This document shows positions 46,635 to 56,285 of a DNA stretch of 64,000 bases, in pieces. The stretch comes from Leptolyngbya sp. NIES-3755 (GTDB taxonomy: Bacteria; Cyanobacteriota; Cyanobacteriia; Leptolyngbyales; Leptolyngbyaceae). Both the position numbers and the translations under genes were made by a program. The DNA lies in assembly GCA_001548435.1 (NCBI GenBank), contig AP017308.1, positions 1,807,030 through 1,871,029 on the forward strand, given 5' to 3'. Below the pieces are notes generated by a model. That model ran no database searches. It had not been told where the DNA came from and worked only from the letters and a program-made list of their open reading frames with translations. Every line of letters starts with the position of its first letter. The first letter of the stretch is position 1.

Positions 46635-47144
46635 TCAGAAATCGAAACAGCTTCGTTGGGTTGGCTTTGACGTATCGATCGGTTGTTCTGCCGCATGTGC
46701 TAAATCTTCCGCAACTCTTGACGCATACGGTTTCATAATCGACCAAATCAGCGGTGACAGCCACCCTTGCAGCGTTACCGAATACGCAATACTCGCACCC
46801 GAAACGGTCGATTTCACTTCATATCGAATTCGCTCTTCAAGTCCTGGAATCGCAATAATCCTCACACTCAGCAATTCTCTCGGATCAACCCGCTCCACAA
46901 AGATCCGAATTGGAAATGGACCCAATCGCGTCACCGCTTCATAAATCAAACCTGGTTTTGCCACCTGACCACGCGGCACATTCGTCCTAGAAATCATCGG
47001 ATGCCAGGAGACATCAGCCAAATCGATCACCTTGCGCCACAGATCGTCCACCGATGCCGAACTCACCGCTTGATACGATCGAGCCAGCGTAGACCGAACA
47101 CGCCGCTGTTTGCGATAGAAGAATTTCCAAGGAAAGTTCAGCAT
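46635..47144 (-). CDS. SRPBCC (START-like) family protein
   Basis: 169 residues from ATG at 47144, which has an AGGAGAT ribosome site at proper spacing; the frame could begin further upstream but that region looks non-coding. The hydrophobic-cavity fold is suggested by ARSYQAVSSASVDDLWRKVIDLADVSWHP in parts, then alternating strands (IRIFVERVDPRELLSVRIIAI, IRYEVKSTV, SIAYSVTLQGW) and a long C-terminal helix. Lipid or pigment binding is typical of the fold; the ligand is unknown. 52 bp upstream of mrp. Confidence 0.75.
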   Translation of the reverse strand: MLNFPWKFFYRKQRRVRSTLARSYQAVSSASVDDLWRKVIDLADVSWHPMISRTNVPRGQVAKPGLIYEAVTRLGPFPIRIFVERVDPRELLSVRIIAIPGLEERIRYEVKSTVSGASIAYSVTLQGWLSPLIWSIMKPYASRVAEDLAHAAEQPIDTSKPTQRSCFDF

Positions 47145-47482
47145 AACTCTATCTCCTACTAAGGAAACCGGCATGATCCGTGCCCTAAATCCGGGGTGTC
47201 TGATCTTAGTCAGATTTGTTGCTCGATCGCCATCCTTCTTGGGATTGTTTGACCCCTGATCCCCGATAAAAGTCACAGGTTGTTATAAACATTTACGATC
47301 GCGCTTTGCCGCACAGCATGAGACTTTTTGAGGTTCGAGAACCCAGAAAATCGCGCTTTGGTAGCCGTTTCGCGATAGTCTAAATGAACCGTCTCGTTTC
47401 TTGCAATCCTGCTGTCAGAGCCTGACGGAAACTTTAAACTCCTTTCGCATAGTAAGACGACTCGTTCCAGGAACCGACGTTT
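47145..47482. other. Divergent intergenic region upstream of hemF
   Basis: 338 bp between the SRPBCC gene and hemF. No credible small gene. GGGATCAGGGG-type words near 47250 and an AT-rich stretch around 47280 could hold promoters, but I see no clean -35/-10 pair. Confidence 0.35.
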
Positions 47483-48538
47483 ATGACTGCTTTCTTTACC
47501 TCCAATGCGACCGAGACGACTCAGCCACTCCCACCCAGCGATTCCCGCGAACGAGTGAGCCAATGGCTAAAAGCTTTTCAGGATAAGGTTTGTGAAGGCT
47601 TAGAAGCCGCAGACGGACAAGAAACATTTAAACAAGATAGTTGGACCCGCGAAGAAGGCGGCGGCGGTCGATCGCGGGTGATGCGCGAAGGTCGAGTCTT
47701 CGAGCAAGGTGGAGTCAATTTCTCGGAAGTTTGGGGGAAAGATTTACCGCCTTCAATTTTGGTTCAGCGTCCAGAGGCAGAGGGTCACAGCTTCTATGCG
47801 ACTGGAACTTCGATGGTGTTGCACCCACGCAATCCGTACATTCCAACTGTGCATCTGAACTATCGCTATTTTGAAGCGGGTCCAGTTTGGTGGTTTGGTG
47901 GTGGGATCGATTTAACACCGTATTATCCGTTTGAAGAAGATGTGATTCACTTCCATCAAACGCTGAAAGAAGCTTGCGATCGACACAATCCCGAATATTA
48001 TCCAACCTTCAAACTCTGGTGCGACGAGTACTTCTATCTCAAGCACCGAAAGGAAACTCGCGGAGTCGGCGGAATTTTCTTCGACTATCAGGATACGAAA
48101 GGCGACCTTTACCCGATCGCATATCCTGGTTCTCAAAGCGATACGGCTGCGGCAAAACGGAGTAAAGAAGTCGGAACCGTTCAGAATCGGACTTGGGAAG
48201 ATTTATTCGCGTTTGTGCAATCTTGTGGAGATGCGTTCTTGCCTGCTTATGTGCCGATCGCTGAACGTCGTCAGAACACCGAATATAGCGATCGACAAAG
48301 ACAGTTCCAACTCTATCGTCGTGGACGGTATGTAGAATTTAATCTGGTGTACGATCGCGGCACGATTTTCGGCTTGCAAACGAATGGGCGCACCGAATCG
48401 ATTCTGATGTCCTTACCGCCAATGGTACGTTGGGAATACGGCTACGAACCTGAACCCGGTAGCCCAGAAGCGCGGTTATATGAAATTTTCTTGAAGCCGC
48501 AAGACTGGATCAATTGGTCAAAAAACGGGGCACACTAA
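47483..48538 (+). CDS. hemF: Oxygen-dependent coproporphyrinogen III oxidase
   Basis: 351 residues; decarboxylates coproporphyrinogen III to protoporphyrinogen IX with O2, for heme and chlorophyll. The conserved blocks are all present: [59 protein letters not shown] (catalytic Asp/Arg region), and [11 protein letters not shown], with [17 protein letters not shown] near the end. The N-terminal 20 residues are a variable extension. A hairpin terminator follows. Confidence 0.97.
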   Translation: MTAFFTSNATETTQPLPPSDSRERVSQWLKAFQDKVCEGLEAADGQETFKQDSWTREEGGGGRSRVMREGRVFEQGGVNFSEVWGKDLPPSILVQRPEAEGHSFYATGTSMVLHPRNPYIPTVHLNYRYFEAGPVWWFGGGIDLTPYYPFEEDVIHFHQTLKEACDRHNPEYYPTFKLWCDEYFYLKHRKETRGVGGIFFDYQDTKGDLYPIAYPGSQSDTAAAKRSKEVGTVQNRTWEDLFAFVQSCGDAFLPAYVPIAERRQNTEYSDRQRQFQLYRRGRYVEFNLVYDRGTIFGLQTNGRTESILMSLPPMVRWEYGYEPEPGSPEARLYEIFLKPQDWINWSKNGAH

Positions 48539-48587
48539 GCGCGATGGCGAAGAGCCATTGACATCCATTTGTTAAGCCTTGCACTCC

Positions 48588-48620
48588 GAGGGAAGCGTTA
48601 ATTAGCGCGACCCTCTTTTT
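48588..48620 (+). terminator. Rho-independent terminator of hemF
   Basis: GAGGG and CCCTC close an interrupted stem that includes an inner GCG/CGC pair, followed by five T residues. Confidence 0.75.
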
Positions 48621-48708
48621 ATTTGAATCGTTTGCAAACCGTAATTCTGCTTCAATCTTTGGGCATAACTGATGGAGTAATTCCCGGCTAGATTGCGCGA
48701 GGCAGGTC

Positions 48709-49107
48709 ATGGAGCAAAAGTTGATTCTTATGGAACAAAAAGTTGTAAGTACCCCAGACGGCAACTTGATCGTCGTATTCAACCCAACGGGACGCTTAGA
48801 TATTACGACCGCGTGGCAGTTTCGCACCAAGCTACAGGACTGTATCGCGAAACAAAGTAATCATGTCGTGGTGAATTTGGGACAGGTGAATTTTATTGAT
48901 AGTTCCGGGTTGACTTCGCTGGTTGCAGGAATGCGAGATGCGGATAAAGCAAAGGGGAGTTTCAAGCTTTGCAACGTGCATCCAGAGGCGAAATTGGTGT
49001 TTGAAGTGACGATGATGGATTCGGTGTTTGAAATCTTTGAAACTGAAGAAGAAGCATTAGCGATCGGGAAACCGAAAGTACAGATTCCCCACAGTTTGGC
49101 AAGTTAG
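48709..49107 (+). CDS. STAS-domain anti-sigma factor antagonist-like protein
   Basis: 132 residues of the SpoIIAA-like STAS fold: FNPTGRLDITTAWQF, VVVNLGQVNFIDSSGLTSLV with the phosphorylatable Ser in DSSG (65-66), and LCNVHPEAKLVFEVTMMDSVFE in parts. Such proteins are switched by serine kinases/PP2C phosphatases; no partner gene adjoins. The start is ambiguous: MEQK occurs at residues 1 and 8, both in frame. A strong hairpin follows. Confidence 0.9.
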   Translation: MEQKLILMEQKVVSTPDGNLIVVFNPTGRLDITTAWQFRTKLQDCIAKQSNHVVVNLGQVNFIDSSGLTSLVAGMRDADKAKGSFKLCNVHPEAKLVFEVTMMDSVFEIFETEEEALAIGKPKVQIPHSLAS

Positions 49108-49133
49108 AATTGAACCAAAATTTTTAGAACAGA

Positions 49134-49156
49134 GATCGGGGCTGGAAACCCCGATC
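49134..49156. terminator. Bidirectional hairpin terminator
   Basis: GATCGGGG and CCCCGATC, an 8-bp perfect stem with a 7-nt loop, between convergent genes. T-rich on the plus-strand side (TGTTTGCTTT) and T-rich (AAAATTTTT region) on the other, so it can serve both. Confidence 0.75.
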
Positions 49157-49173
49157 GCTGTTTGCTTTGGAGA

Positions 49174-49926
49174 CTACTTTGGATCGCCTGTCAAAATCGC
49201 ATTCCCATCTTTGAAATCGATGTCTCTCACAGTTAGACCACGTACTCTCATTTCGAGATTGAGTTGATCTTGGACTTTTTCGGGCGATACACCCAAGCGA
49301 TTGGCAACTTCAGCGATCGTAAAACTCATGTTGCCAACTTGAATTCGAGCATTTTCATCAAACCGTAACTTACCATTTTGAATTTGCGGTCTGCCTTCAA
49401 CTCCGATGTAAATTTTGCGATCGCTTACCGGAAGTTTCTGAGTAATTTCTGACAGGAATTGCTGCTGTTGTGCACCTAATCCGCTATTTTGCAATTCCTT
49501 AATATCGACCACTGCACCGGTTTTCAACTTGTCATCTTTCACCGCTGCATTAAATCCTTTGACAGAATTTGGAAGCGGTTGACCCTGACGTTTTTCGGTG
49601 ATTTTTGTCACTAATAAATCATTCAATTCCTGAGAACTAAGCGCCACTTGAACATTCTCAGGAGGGCTAGAAGCTTTGACAGTTGGACGATCTGGAGCAG
49701 GATTTACTTTTGCAGCTTGAGGACTTGCCTGAATTTGAGCTTTAATCTTTTGCTCAACGGCTGCACCCGATCGTTGAATCTGAGCGTATGTTCTCGGCTT
49801 ACTTTGTCCAGCGGTGTACCACTCCGGTAATTGAGTCAACTGTCGCCAAAAATAATACACTCCCGTGGCGGTTCCGACGACGATTCCTGCTGACACCAAC
49901 AGAAATACAAGGCTTGATTTTTTCAC
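49174..49926 (-). CDS. Membrane-anchored hypothetical protein (250 aa)
   Basis: One N-terminal membrane anchor (about 5-27), a polar Gln/Ala/Pro-rich linker (about 40-90), then a globular domain beginning VQVALSSQELNDLLVTKI with repeated strands, reminiscent of DUF2140/LmeA-like lipid-binding periplasmic proteins, and ending with IAEVANRLGVSPEKVQDQLN, a small helix-turn-helix-like segment, and RDIDFKDGNAILTG. Periplasmic location is likely. A cyanobacterial hypothetical; the fold suggestion is weak. Confidence 0.65.
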   Translation of the reverse strand: MKKSSLVFLLVSAGIVVGTATGVYYFWRQLTQLPEWYTAGQSKPRTYAQIQRSGAAVEQKIKAQIQASPQAAKVNPAPDRPTVKASSPPENVQVALSSQELNDLLVTKITEKRQGQPLPNSVKGFNAAVKDDKLKTGAVVDIKELQNSGLGAQQQQFLSEITQKLPVSDRKIYIGVEGRPQIQNGKLRFDENARIQVGNMSFTIAEVANRLGVSPEKVQDQLNLEMRVRGLTVRDIDFKDGNAILTGDPK

Positions 49927-50066
49927 AGCTACCTCAAGTCAATCTTTAGGATCTCTCAGTCAATCTATTACGTTCAATCCATCTAGGCAATCTGTTAGGA
50001 ACGGGAAACACGACAACGACCCGCCCATTCGTTCGTTAAAATGAGAAAAATTACTGGGCTGGATTC

Positions 50067-50672
50067 ATGATTCCTACCGTTATTGAAACTTCCGGACGGG
50101 GCGAACGCGCCTTTGATATCTACTCCCGACTGTTGCGGGAACGAATCGTGTTCCTCGGTAGCGCGATCGATTCCGATGTAGCGAACCTGGTTGTCGCACA
50201 ATTGCTGTTTCTCGAAGCTGAAGATCCAGATAAAGATATTTATCTTTACATCAATTCACCAGGTGGCTCGGTGTCTGCTGGAATGGGCATTTATGACACG
50301 ATCAAGCAGATTCGTCCAGAAGTGTCTACGATTTGTGTTGGATTTGCTGCCAGTATGGGCGCATTTCTGCTCAGTGCTGGAACCAAGGGCAAACGGATGA
50401 GCTTGCCCCATTCGCGGATTATGATTCACCAGCCGTTGGGTGGCGCACAAGGACAAGCAACTGATATCGAAATTCAAGCGAGAGAAATTCTCTATCTCAA
50501 GCAGCGGTTAAATTCGCTGTTAGCAGATCATACGGGACAGCCGTTGGATCGAATTGAACAAGATACGGAGCGCGATTTCTTTATGTCGGCAGAAGAAGCG
50601 AAAGACTATGGATTGGTTGATCAGGTTATCGATCGTCGTCCTTCTGCGGCTCGTCCTGCGGTGGTGAAATAG
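50067..50672 (+). CDS. clpP: ATP-dependent Clp protease proteolytic subunit
   Basis: 201-residue serine peptidase forming the Clp barrel. The catalytic triad is S96 (GFAASMGAF), H121 ([10 protein letters not shown]) and D170 ([10 protein letters not shown]), each one residue before the E. coli mature numbering, so this is a true ClpP and not a ClpR-type inactive paralogue. The handle and the INSPGGSV loop are intact. The product starts [17 protein letters not shown] as usual. Convergent with aroK, 7 bp apart. Confidence 0.96.
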   Translation: MIPTVIETSGRGERAFDIYSRLLRERIVFLGSAIDSDVANLVVAQLLFLEAEDPDKDIYLYINSPGGSVSAGMGIYDTIKQIRPEVSTICVGFAASMGAFLLSAGTKGKRMSLPHSRIMIHQPLGGAQGQATDIEIQAREILYLKQRLNSLLADHTGQPLDRIEQDTERDFFMSAEEAKDYGLVDQVIDRRPSAARPAVVK

Positions 50673-50679
50673 AGGACTG

Positions 50680-51267
50680 CTAAAAATTCGCCTGAAACGG
50701 CATTTCTTCATTTAAGCGCTGGATCGATTCGTCGATCTGGCGTTTTTTCTCGCGTTCAAGCGCGATCGCATTCACAATTTTTTCTGTAACCTGCTCCGGA
50801 GTCTCATCGGGCAGAACTTGGATATGAATATCGGCTTGAGCGTACCGCGATCGACGTTCTTCTGATAATTGCGTTAATCGAGCCGTTAAATCCTGATTCT
50901 GCAATAATGGTCGCGTTGCATCTTGGCTCAGTCGCTCTTTCAATTGCTCTACAGGCACATCAAGCCAAATGATCACACCATGTTTCAGATAGCTCCAATT
51001 CTCTTGAGCGAGTACAATTCCGCCTCCGGTTGCCACGACGCGCCGCAATCGAGCCGACACTTGAGACAACGTTGCGGTTTCGAGTTGACGAAAAATTGCT
51101 TCTCCAGAATCAGCAAAAATTGTCGAAACGGTTTGTCCGGTTGCTTGCTCGATAAACTGATCGACATCGAGGAAATCGTAATCGAGCCGTTTTGCTAACA
51201 ATTGCCCGATCGTCGTTTTTCCGACACCCATCATGCCGATTAGAAAAACACTCACCCCATTTAGCAT
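50680..51267 (-). CDS. aroK: Shikimate kinase
   Basis: 195 residues; phosphorylates shikimate in aromatic amino acid synthesis. Walker A GMMGVGKTT, the shikimate-binding FLDVDQFIE (DxD), SGEAIFRQLE with conserved Arg, ATGGGIVL and the lid SQDATRPLL are all present. The ATG directly follows the stop of the upstream membrane-protein gene with no spacer, implying translational coupling. The C-terminal 20 residues are a charged extension. Confidence 0.95.
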   Translation of the reverse strand: MLNGVSVFLIGMMGVGKTTIGQLLAKRLDYDFLDVDQFIEQATGQTVSTIFADSGEAIFRQLETATLSQVSARLRRVVATGGGIVLAQENWSYLKHGVIIWLDVPVEQLKERLSQDATRPLLQNQDLTARLTQLSEERRSRYAQADIHIQVLPDETPEQVTEKIVNAIALEREKKRQIDESIQRLNEEMPFQANF

Positions 51268-51798
51268 TTATTCATCCTCATCCAACTTCCGTACCGGGGG
51301 GCGAATCACGCGGTAATCTGCATCTACCACATCAGGCTGCTTCGGTTCAGGAGCTTCGCGATACGTGTAGGAATAAGTAGAACCCGATCGCGTTCCTGAT
51401 GTCGGCTCTTGTCTGGTTTCAAAATCGCGTCTTGGTTTGTCTTTCGGTTCACTGCCCCAATCGTCGTCATTGCCGCCAAACCAATCGTCATCGTTACTGC
51501 TAGAACGAGTTTCGCGAGGGGGTTCCGCGTAGGCGTAACTATTCGTTGTTGTCGATTGTCGAACTGTTTTACGCTCCGATCGACGAGCCGTAAATCTTGC
51601 TAATCCAAACAGTGCCGTAATCACCAAAGTCGTTGCAGACCCAAGCGCGATCGCGCCCAGAATCCAGATCGGCAATGGGAAAGCAGGCGAAGGAACGCCC
51701 AGAAAAACGAGCGACATCGACACGCCCCAATTCGAGATCGCGAACAGGATCAAGAATCCAGCGATCGCACTTAGCAGAACAAAACGCAGAAGAGACAT
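51268..51798 (-). CDS. Small membrane protein with disordered C-terminal tail (LapA-like)
   Basis: 176 residues. Two hydrophobic segments (about 4-22 and 42-68) in the arrangement of LapA/DUF1049 proteins, with FAISNWGVSMSLVFLG between, then a cytosolic low-complexity tail rich in Arg, Ser, Asp, Tyr (DDDWFGGNDDDWG; YSYTYREAPEP). Its stop abuts the aroK start codon. Function unknown; LapA-like is a topology-based suggestion. Confidence 0.65.
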   Translation of the reverse strand: MSLLRFVLLSAIAGFLILFAISNWGVSMSLVFLGVPSPAFPLPIWILGAIALGSATTLVITALFGLARFTARRSERKTVRQSTTTNSYAYAEPPRETRSSSNDDDWFGGNDDDWGSEPKDKPRRDFETRQEPTSGTRSGSTYSYTYREAPEPKQPDVVDADYRVIRPPVRKLDEDE

Positions 51799-52154
51799 GA
51801 GAGGAACCCGCGCATGAAATCACCCAATAGGGTACATCAATTCAGCTTAGCGCATTGCTCGATCGCTTAGGGCATTTGCAAAAATTACGAATCTCTTGCA
51901 AATCCCTGCATCGAAACGGCTGTCAACTGTCATCTTCCCATCTCTACCTCTTTAGATAGTCGAACATTCCGAACATCATCTCCTAATGTGACTATTAGTA
52001 AGTGATTTGTACCGCTGGTGACCAGATCGCCGCTTATCGCTTCATTCGATCTGAGCTTTATTATTTTTAACGATTTTAGTCTGAGCTTCATCACCCCACT
52101 CCGTTGTCTAGACGGGAGCTTTTTGAATCAATTTTTAATGGTGAGGACTGTTTC
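51799..52154. other. Porin upstream region and 5' leader
   Basis: 356 bp with no gene between a minus-strand gene and the porin. It contains the CTAAT...ATTAG dyad near 51983-51998 and a terminator-like hairpin 30 bp before the start codon. GAGG about 9 bases before the ATG is the likely ribosome site. The length and hairpin suggest a structured, possibly regulated leader. Confidence 0.45.
52098..52125 (+). promoter_or_regulatory. Terminator-like hairpin in the porin leader
   Basis: CTCCGT pairs with ACGGGAG around a TGTCTAG loop with one bulged base, followed by CTTTTTG. It sits between any upstream promoter and the porin start, so it could act as an attenuator; no alternative pairing was worked out. 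Confidence 0.4.
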
Positions 52155-53870
52155 ATGAAACCTGTTTCATTTACCTGCTTTGTTGCAATTGCGACGAGCG
52201 CTGCTGTGCTTGCTCCTCTGAGTCTCCGCGCTGCTGAATTGCCAATCTCTAATCCTCAAACTGCTTTAGCTCCGAAACTTGAAGACAACTCGTTAAAGCA
52301 AGTAACGAAACAAGAAAGTACGATCGCTCAAGTGACTCCAACCTCGATCGCGCCTGCAAATCCACAACCTGCAAATAATAATGAACAGGTTACTTCAGTA
52401 TCTCAGCTTTCTGATGTTCGTCCGACAGATTGGGCTTTTCAGGCTTTGCAATCTCTGGTGGAACGCTATGGTTGTATTGCGGGATATCCCGATCGAACCT
52501 ATCGGGGGAATCGGGCATTAACGCGGTTTGAATTTGCAGCGGGACTGAATGCTTGTCTCGATCGAGTCAACGAACTCATCGCAGCTTCTACAGCAGATTT
52601 AGTGAGAAAAGAAGACTTAGCAACGTTGCAAAAGCTACAAGCGGACTTTGCGACTGAGCTTGCAACGATTCGGGGTCGCGTCGATGCTTTGGAAGCTCGA
52701 ACTACGACTTTGGAACGTCAGCAATTCTCTACGACTACGAAACTGCAAGGGGAGGTCGTTCTAGGGGCAACCAGTGTGATTAGTGGTGATAATGCTGTCA
52801 CCAGTACCGAAGCTCAACGCAATCCGACCTTTGCTTATCGGGTGCGACTGAATTTGAATACGAGCTTTACAGGTCGGGACTTGTTAACGACTCGACTTCA
52901 AGCCAATAACATTGTACCGCTTGGACAAACGACACAAGATCCGACCAGTCCAACCGGAGTTCGGGGCTTGGGTGTACTGGGAACAAACATGGGACGGGTT
53001 GAATTTGATGGAGATAGTGGAGGAGCCGTTGGATTGGCACTGTTACGCTATCGATTCCCGCTCTCTGATAGCACCGATGTGTATATTGCAGGAACTGGAA
53101 ACGGCTTTGTGGACTTGGATGCGTCTTCACAGTTGAACCCGTTCTTTGATGGGGGTGCAGTGTCTCTGTTTGCGCTGCGGAATCCAATTTATAACTATTC
53201 GTTTGGGGCAGGGGTTGGAATTCGCCAGAGATTAGGAACATCGGCGGAGATTAATTTAGGTTACTTAACACCAACAGCGAACAATCCAGCGAATCGAAAT
53301 GGATTGTTTAATGGTCAGTATGGGGCGTTAGCACAGTTGATTGTAAATTTGAGTCCATCTTCACGAATTGGCTTTACCTACATCAATGCTTACGCTCCAT
53401 TTGGTGCAGACCTTCAGCCTGATGATCCGTTTAACCTGAGTGCAACAGGTAGTAACTTGGCAAATAGTAACTTTGGTAGTCCGGTTAGCATTAATGCGTA
53501 TGGAATTTCTGGAACATTCCAGGTTTCTCCAAAGTTTGCGCTGGGTGGCTGGGTTGGCTATGCGAACCATAACTATATTGGTCAGGGTCGCGGCGATGTT
53601 TGGAACTGGGCGGTGACGCTGGCGTTCCCAGATTTGTTTAAGCAAGGAAACTTGGGTGGATTGTTTATCGGACAAGAACCAAGGCTGGCTCGTAGTGATT
53701 TGGGTGCTCGCGATCGCGATAGTTCGTTGCATTTGGAAGCGTTTTATCGCTATCGCATCAACGATAATATTGCGATTACGCCAGGAGTCATTTGGATCAC
53801 GAATCCTGATTACAATGCTGCCAATCAAGATGCAGTGATTGGGGTGATCAGAACGGTGTTTGCGTTCTAG
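52155..53870 (+). CDS. Outer-membrane porin with SLH domain (SomA/OprB-like, iron-uptake porin family)
   Basis: 571 residues from the ATG at 52155 (the open frame begins earlier but the signal peptide starts here). Signal peptide ending near SLRAAE, a variable linker, one SLH domain (about 80-130: SDVRPTDWAFQALQSLVERY, GYPDRTYRGNRALTRFEFA in parts) that binds peptidoglycan-linked polysaccharide, a coiled-coil spacer (about 135-190), then a beta-barrel (about 195-571) ending in a Phe (VIGVIRTVFAF), as outer-membrane proteins do. Likely a major porin for ions and small solutes. A perfect terminator follows. Confidence 0.93.
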   Translation: MKPVSFTCFVAIATSAAVLAPLSLRAAELPISNPQTALAPKLEDNSLKQVTKQESTIAQVTPTSIAPANPQPANNNEQVTSVSQLSDVRPTDWAFQALQSLVERYGCIAGYPDRTYRGNRALTRFEFAAGLNACLDRVNELIAASTADLVRKEDLATLQKLQADFATELATIRGRVDALEARTTTLERQQFSTTTKLQGEVVLGATSVISGDNAVTSTEAQRNPTFAYRVRLNLNTSFTGRDLLTTRLQANNIVPLGQTTQDPTSPTGVRGLGVLGTNMGRVEFDGDSGGAVGLALLRYRFPLSDSTDVYIAGTGNGFVDLDASSQLNPFFDGGAVSLFALRNPIYNYSFGAGVGIRQRLGTSAEINLGYLTPTANNPANRNGLFNGQYGALAQLIVNLSPSSRIGFTYINAYAPFGADLQPDDPFNLSATGSNLANSNFGSPVSINAYGISGTFQVSPKFALGGWVGYANHNYIGQGRGDVWNWAVTLAFPDLFKQGNLGGLFIGQEPRLARSDLGARDRDSSLHLEAFYRYRINDNIAITPGVIWITNPDYNAANQDAVIGVIRTVFAF

Positions 53871-53872
53871 AA

Positions 53873-53910
53873 TAAAAGATCTCCGGTCATTGTCGATCGG
53901 AGATCTTTTA
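53873..53910. terminator. Perfect 13-bp terminator hairpin
   Basis: TAAAAGATCTCCG and CGGAGATCTTTTA around a 12-nt loop, directly after the porin stop. It carries A-run and T-run on both sides, so it is symmetrical and can end transcripts from either strand; the DUF255 gene starts 14 bp later. Confidence 0.9.
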
Positions 53911-53923
53911 TTCATTTCTATTT

Positions 53924-55984
53924 ATGACAAATCGTTTAATTCACGCTCAAAGTCTTTACCTGCGGAAACATGCTGAGAACCCGATCGAGTGGTGGGCATG
54001 GGGCGAAGATGCGATCGAGCAAGCGAGACGAGAAAATAAAATTATTTTTCTATCAGTCGGTTACTCTTCGTGCCACTGGTGTACGGTGATGGAAGGAGAG
54101 GCATTTTCTGATCCAGAAATTGCTCAGTATTTGAATGAGAACTATTTGCCGATCAAGGTTGATCGAGAAGAACGTCCGGATCTCGATAGCATCTACATGC
54201 AGGCGCTTCAGATGATGACGGGACAAGGGGGATGGCCCTTGAACATTTTTTTAACTCCAGATGATTTAGTTCCGTTTTATGGTGGCACTTACTTTCCGAT
54301 CGATGAGAAGTATGGAAAGCCTGGATTTTTGCATGTCTTACGAACATTGCGACAGTTGTATGACAGCGATCGTGCTCGGTTAGAGGGAGTCAAAGCTGAG
54401 ATTTTGACGAACTTACAAAACTCAGTGTTGTTACCATCGCAAACATTGAGTCAGGAACGATTAAAAGAGGGTTTGGAATACAGCACAGGAATCATTTCAG
54501 CAGAGATGCCTGGAACTCGATTTCCAATGATTCCATACTCAGATGCGGCACTACACGCAGTGCGATTTGGATTCGATCGATATAATGCTCGTGAAGCGAC
54601 AACCGCAAGAGGATTGAATTTAGCACTCGGTGGAATCTTTGATCATGTTGCAGGTGGATTTCATCGCTACACAGTAGATTCGGCTTGGACAGTGCCACAC
54701 TTTGAAAAGATGCTGTATGACAATGGATTGATTGTTGAGTATCTTGCGAATTTGTGGGCATCGGGAGTTCAGGAACCCGCGTTTGAGAGAGCGATCGACA
54801 AAACCGTTCAATGGCTCAAACGCGAAATGACTGCACCAGAAGGATACTTCTACGCGGCTCAAGATGCGGATAGTTTCTCTACTCCAGAAGATGCTGAACC
54901 CGAAGAAGGCGCATTCTATGTTTGGACCTATGAGGAACTACAGAATACGTTGACTTCAGAGGAATTGATCGAACTATCCGAGCAGTTTTCAATTGAGACT
55001 AGAGGCAACTTTGAAGGCAAGATTGTACTTCAGCGTAAACAATCCGGTCAGCTTTCAGAAACCGTTGAATCTTCCCTTAGTAAACTATTTGAACTAAGAT
55101 ATGGTTCCATTGATGAAACTTTTCCACCTGCTCGAAATGCGGATGAAGCTCGATCGATAGCTTGGACAGGTCGAATTCCAGCCGTCACCGATACGAAAAT
55201 GATTGTAGCTTGGAATAGTTTGATGATTTCAGGACTTGCTCGATCGTATGCGGTTTTCCGAGATTTGGAAGCGTTAGAACTTGCGAGTCAAGCCGCAACA
55301 TTTATCTTACAAAACCAGTGGATCAATCAGCGGTTTCATCGAATTAACTACGATGGCAAAGTTGAAGTATTGGCTCAATCTGAAGACTTTGCTTTCTTTA
55401 TCAAAACCTTGTTAGATTTGCATCAAGTCACTCGTAGTATCCAATCAGATGCACCAGAAAATCAGATTGATTGGTTAGCAGAAGCGATTCGGATTCAAGC
55501 TGAGTTTGATCAGTATCTTTGGAGTGATACTTTAAGTGGTTATTACAATACTGCGACTGATGCGAGTCGAGATTTATTGATTCGAGAGCGGAGCTATGTG
55601 GATAATGCAACACCGTCTGCCAATGGAATTGCGATCGCGAATCTTGTTCGATTGTCATTGTTAACTGAGAACTTAGATTACTTCGATCGAGCAGAACAAA
55701 CTTTGCAAGCGTTCGCATCGGTGATGGAACAATCCCCATCTGCTTGTCCCACATTGTTTACGGCTTTAGATTGGTTCCGTAACCAGACATTAATTCGGAG
55801 TACGATCGAGCAAATTGCAATTCTAGAAACACAATATTTGCCAACAGCGGCGTTTATGGTGATGGAACAGTTGCCAGAAAATGCGATCGCGCTTGTGTGT
55901 CAGGGTCTAAGCTGTAAAGAACCTGCACGAACTCCAGAACAATTCGCGCAACAAATTCAACAGAGTCAAATCCGCAATCGATGA
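53924..55984 (+). CDS. Thioredoxin-domain protein of the DUF255/YyaL (spermatogenesis-associated 20) family
   Basis: 686 residues, soluble. N-terminal thioredoxin-like domain (about 1-165) with the C50-H-W-C53 motif in GYSSCHWCTVME, KVDREERPDLDSIYM and the GWPLNIFLTPD cis-Pro-type loop, then an (alpha/alpha)6 glycosidase-like barrel (about 190-680) with GGIFDHVAGGFHRYTVD, HFEKMLYDN and FYAAQDADS. Length is the family norm. Enzymatic function has not been settled for the family. Start ATG at 53924 is 14 bp after the terminator, implying its own promoter overlaps the hairpin or read-through. Confidence 0.92.
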   Translation: MTNRLIHAQSLYLRKHAENPIEWWAWGEDAIEQARRENKIIFLSVGYSSCHWCTVMEGEAFSDPEIAQYLNENYLPIKVDREERPDLDSIYMQALQMMTGQGGWPLNIFLTPDDLVPFYGGTYFPIDEKYGKPGFLHVLRTLRQLYDSDRARLEGVKAEILTNLQNSVLLPSQTLSQERLKEGLEYSTGIISAEMPGTRFPMIPYSDAALHAVRFGFDRYNAREATTARGLNLALGGIFDHVAGGFHRYTVDSAWTVPHFEKMLYDNGLIVEYLANLWASGVQEPAFERAIDKTVQWLKREMTAPEGYFYAAQDADSFSTPEDAEPEEGAFYVWTYEELQNTLTSEELIELSEQFSIETRGNFEGKIVLQRKQSGQLSETVESSLSKLFELRYGSIDETFPPARNADEARSIAWTGRIPAVTDTKMIVAWNSLMISGLARSYAVFRDLEALELASQAATFILQNQWINQRFHRINYDGKVEVLAQSEDFAFFIKTLLDLHQVTRSIQSDAPENQIDWLAEAIRIQAEFDQYLWSDTLSGYYNTATDASRDLLIRERSYVDNATPSANGIAIANLVRLSLLTENLDYFDRAEQTLQAFASVMEQSPSACPTLFTALDWFRNQTLIRSTIEQIAILETQYLPTAAFMVMEQLPENAIALVCQGLSCKEPARTPEQFAQQIQQSQIRNR

Positions 55985-55985
55985 A

Positions 55986-56285
55986 CTATCGAAGAGGAAT
56001 AAATGGAAATACTCTTTTAATGAATCTTCGGAGACGCAATAGCCCGATCGTTCTTCTCAATTCGGGTGAAACTTGATCACGCGGATTCACAGGCTGACCT
56101 TCACGAAGTTGCTCCTGAAGGGCTGTGTACTCGGCTGCATTCAAAGGCTCGTTATCTAACGGCGATCGAGCTTCAGTAATGATCTCAGTTCGAGCCACTT
56201 CTTCAGGCTGATCTTCTGGTGGTGGAAGTGCGATCGCGGGTGTCGCTGTTGTCAGAACTAGAAAAGCTAAAAGTGCTGATTTCAT
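55986..56285 (-). CDS. Small secreted conserved cyanobacterial protein (99 aa)
   Basis: Signal peptide (MKSALLAFLVLTTATPAIA) followed by a short mature region PPPEDQPEEVARTEIITEARSP in parts, a helical YTALQEQLREGQ, and a basic C-terminus RLRRFIKRVFPFIP. I recall similar short exported proteins in other cyanobacteria. Its start overlaps rsmD by 4 bp, so it is translated from the rsmD message. Function unknown. Confidence 0.75.
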   Translation of the reverse strand: MKSALLAFLVLTTATPAIALPPPEDQPEEVARTEIITEARSPLDNEPLNAAEYTALQEQLREGQPVNPRDQVSPELRRTIGLLRLRRFIKRVFPFIPLR

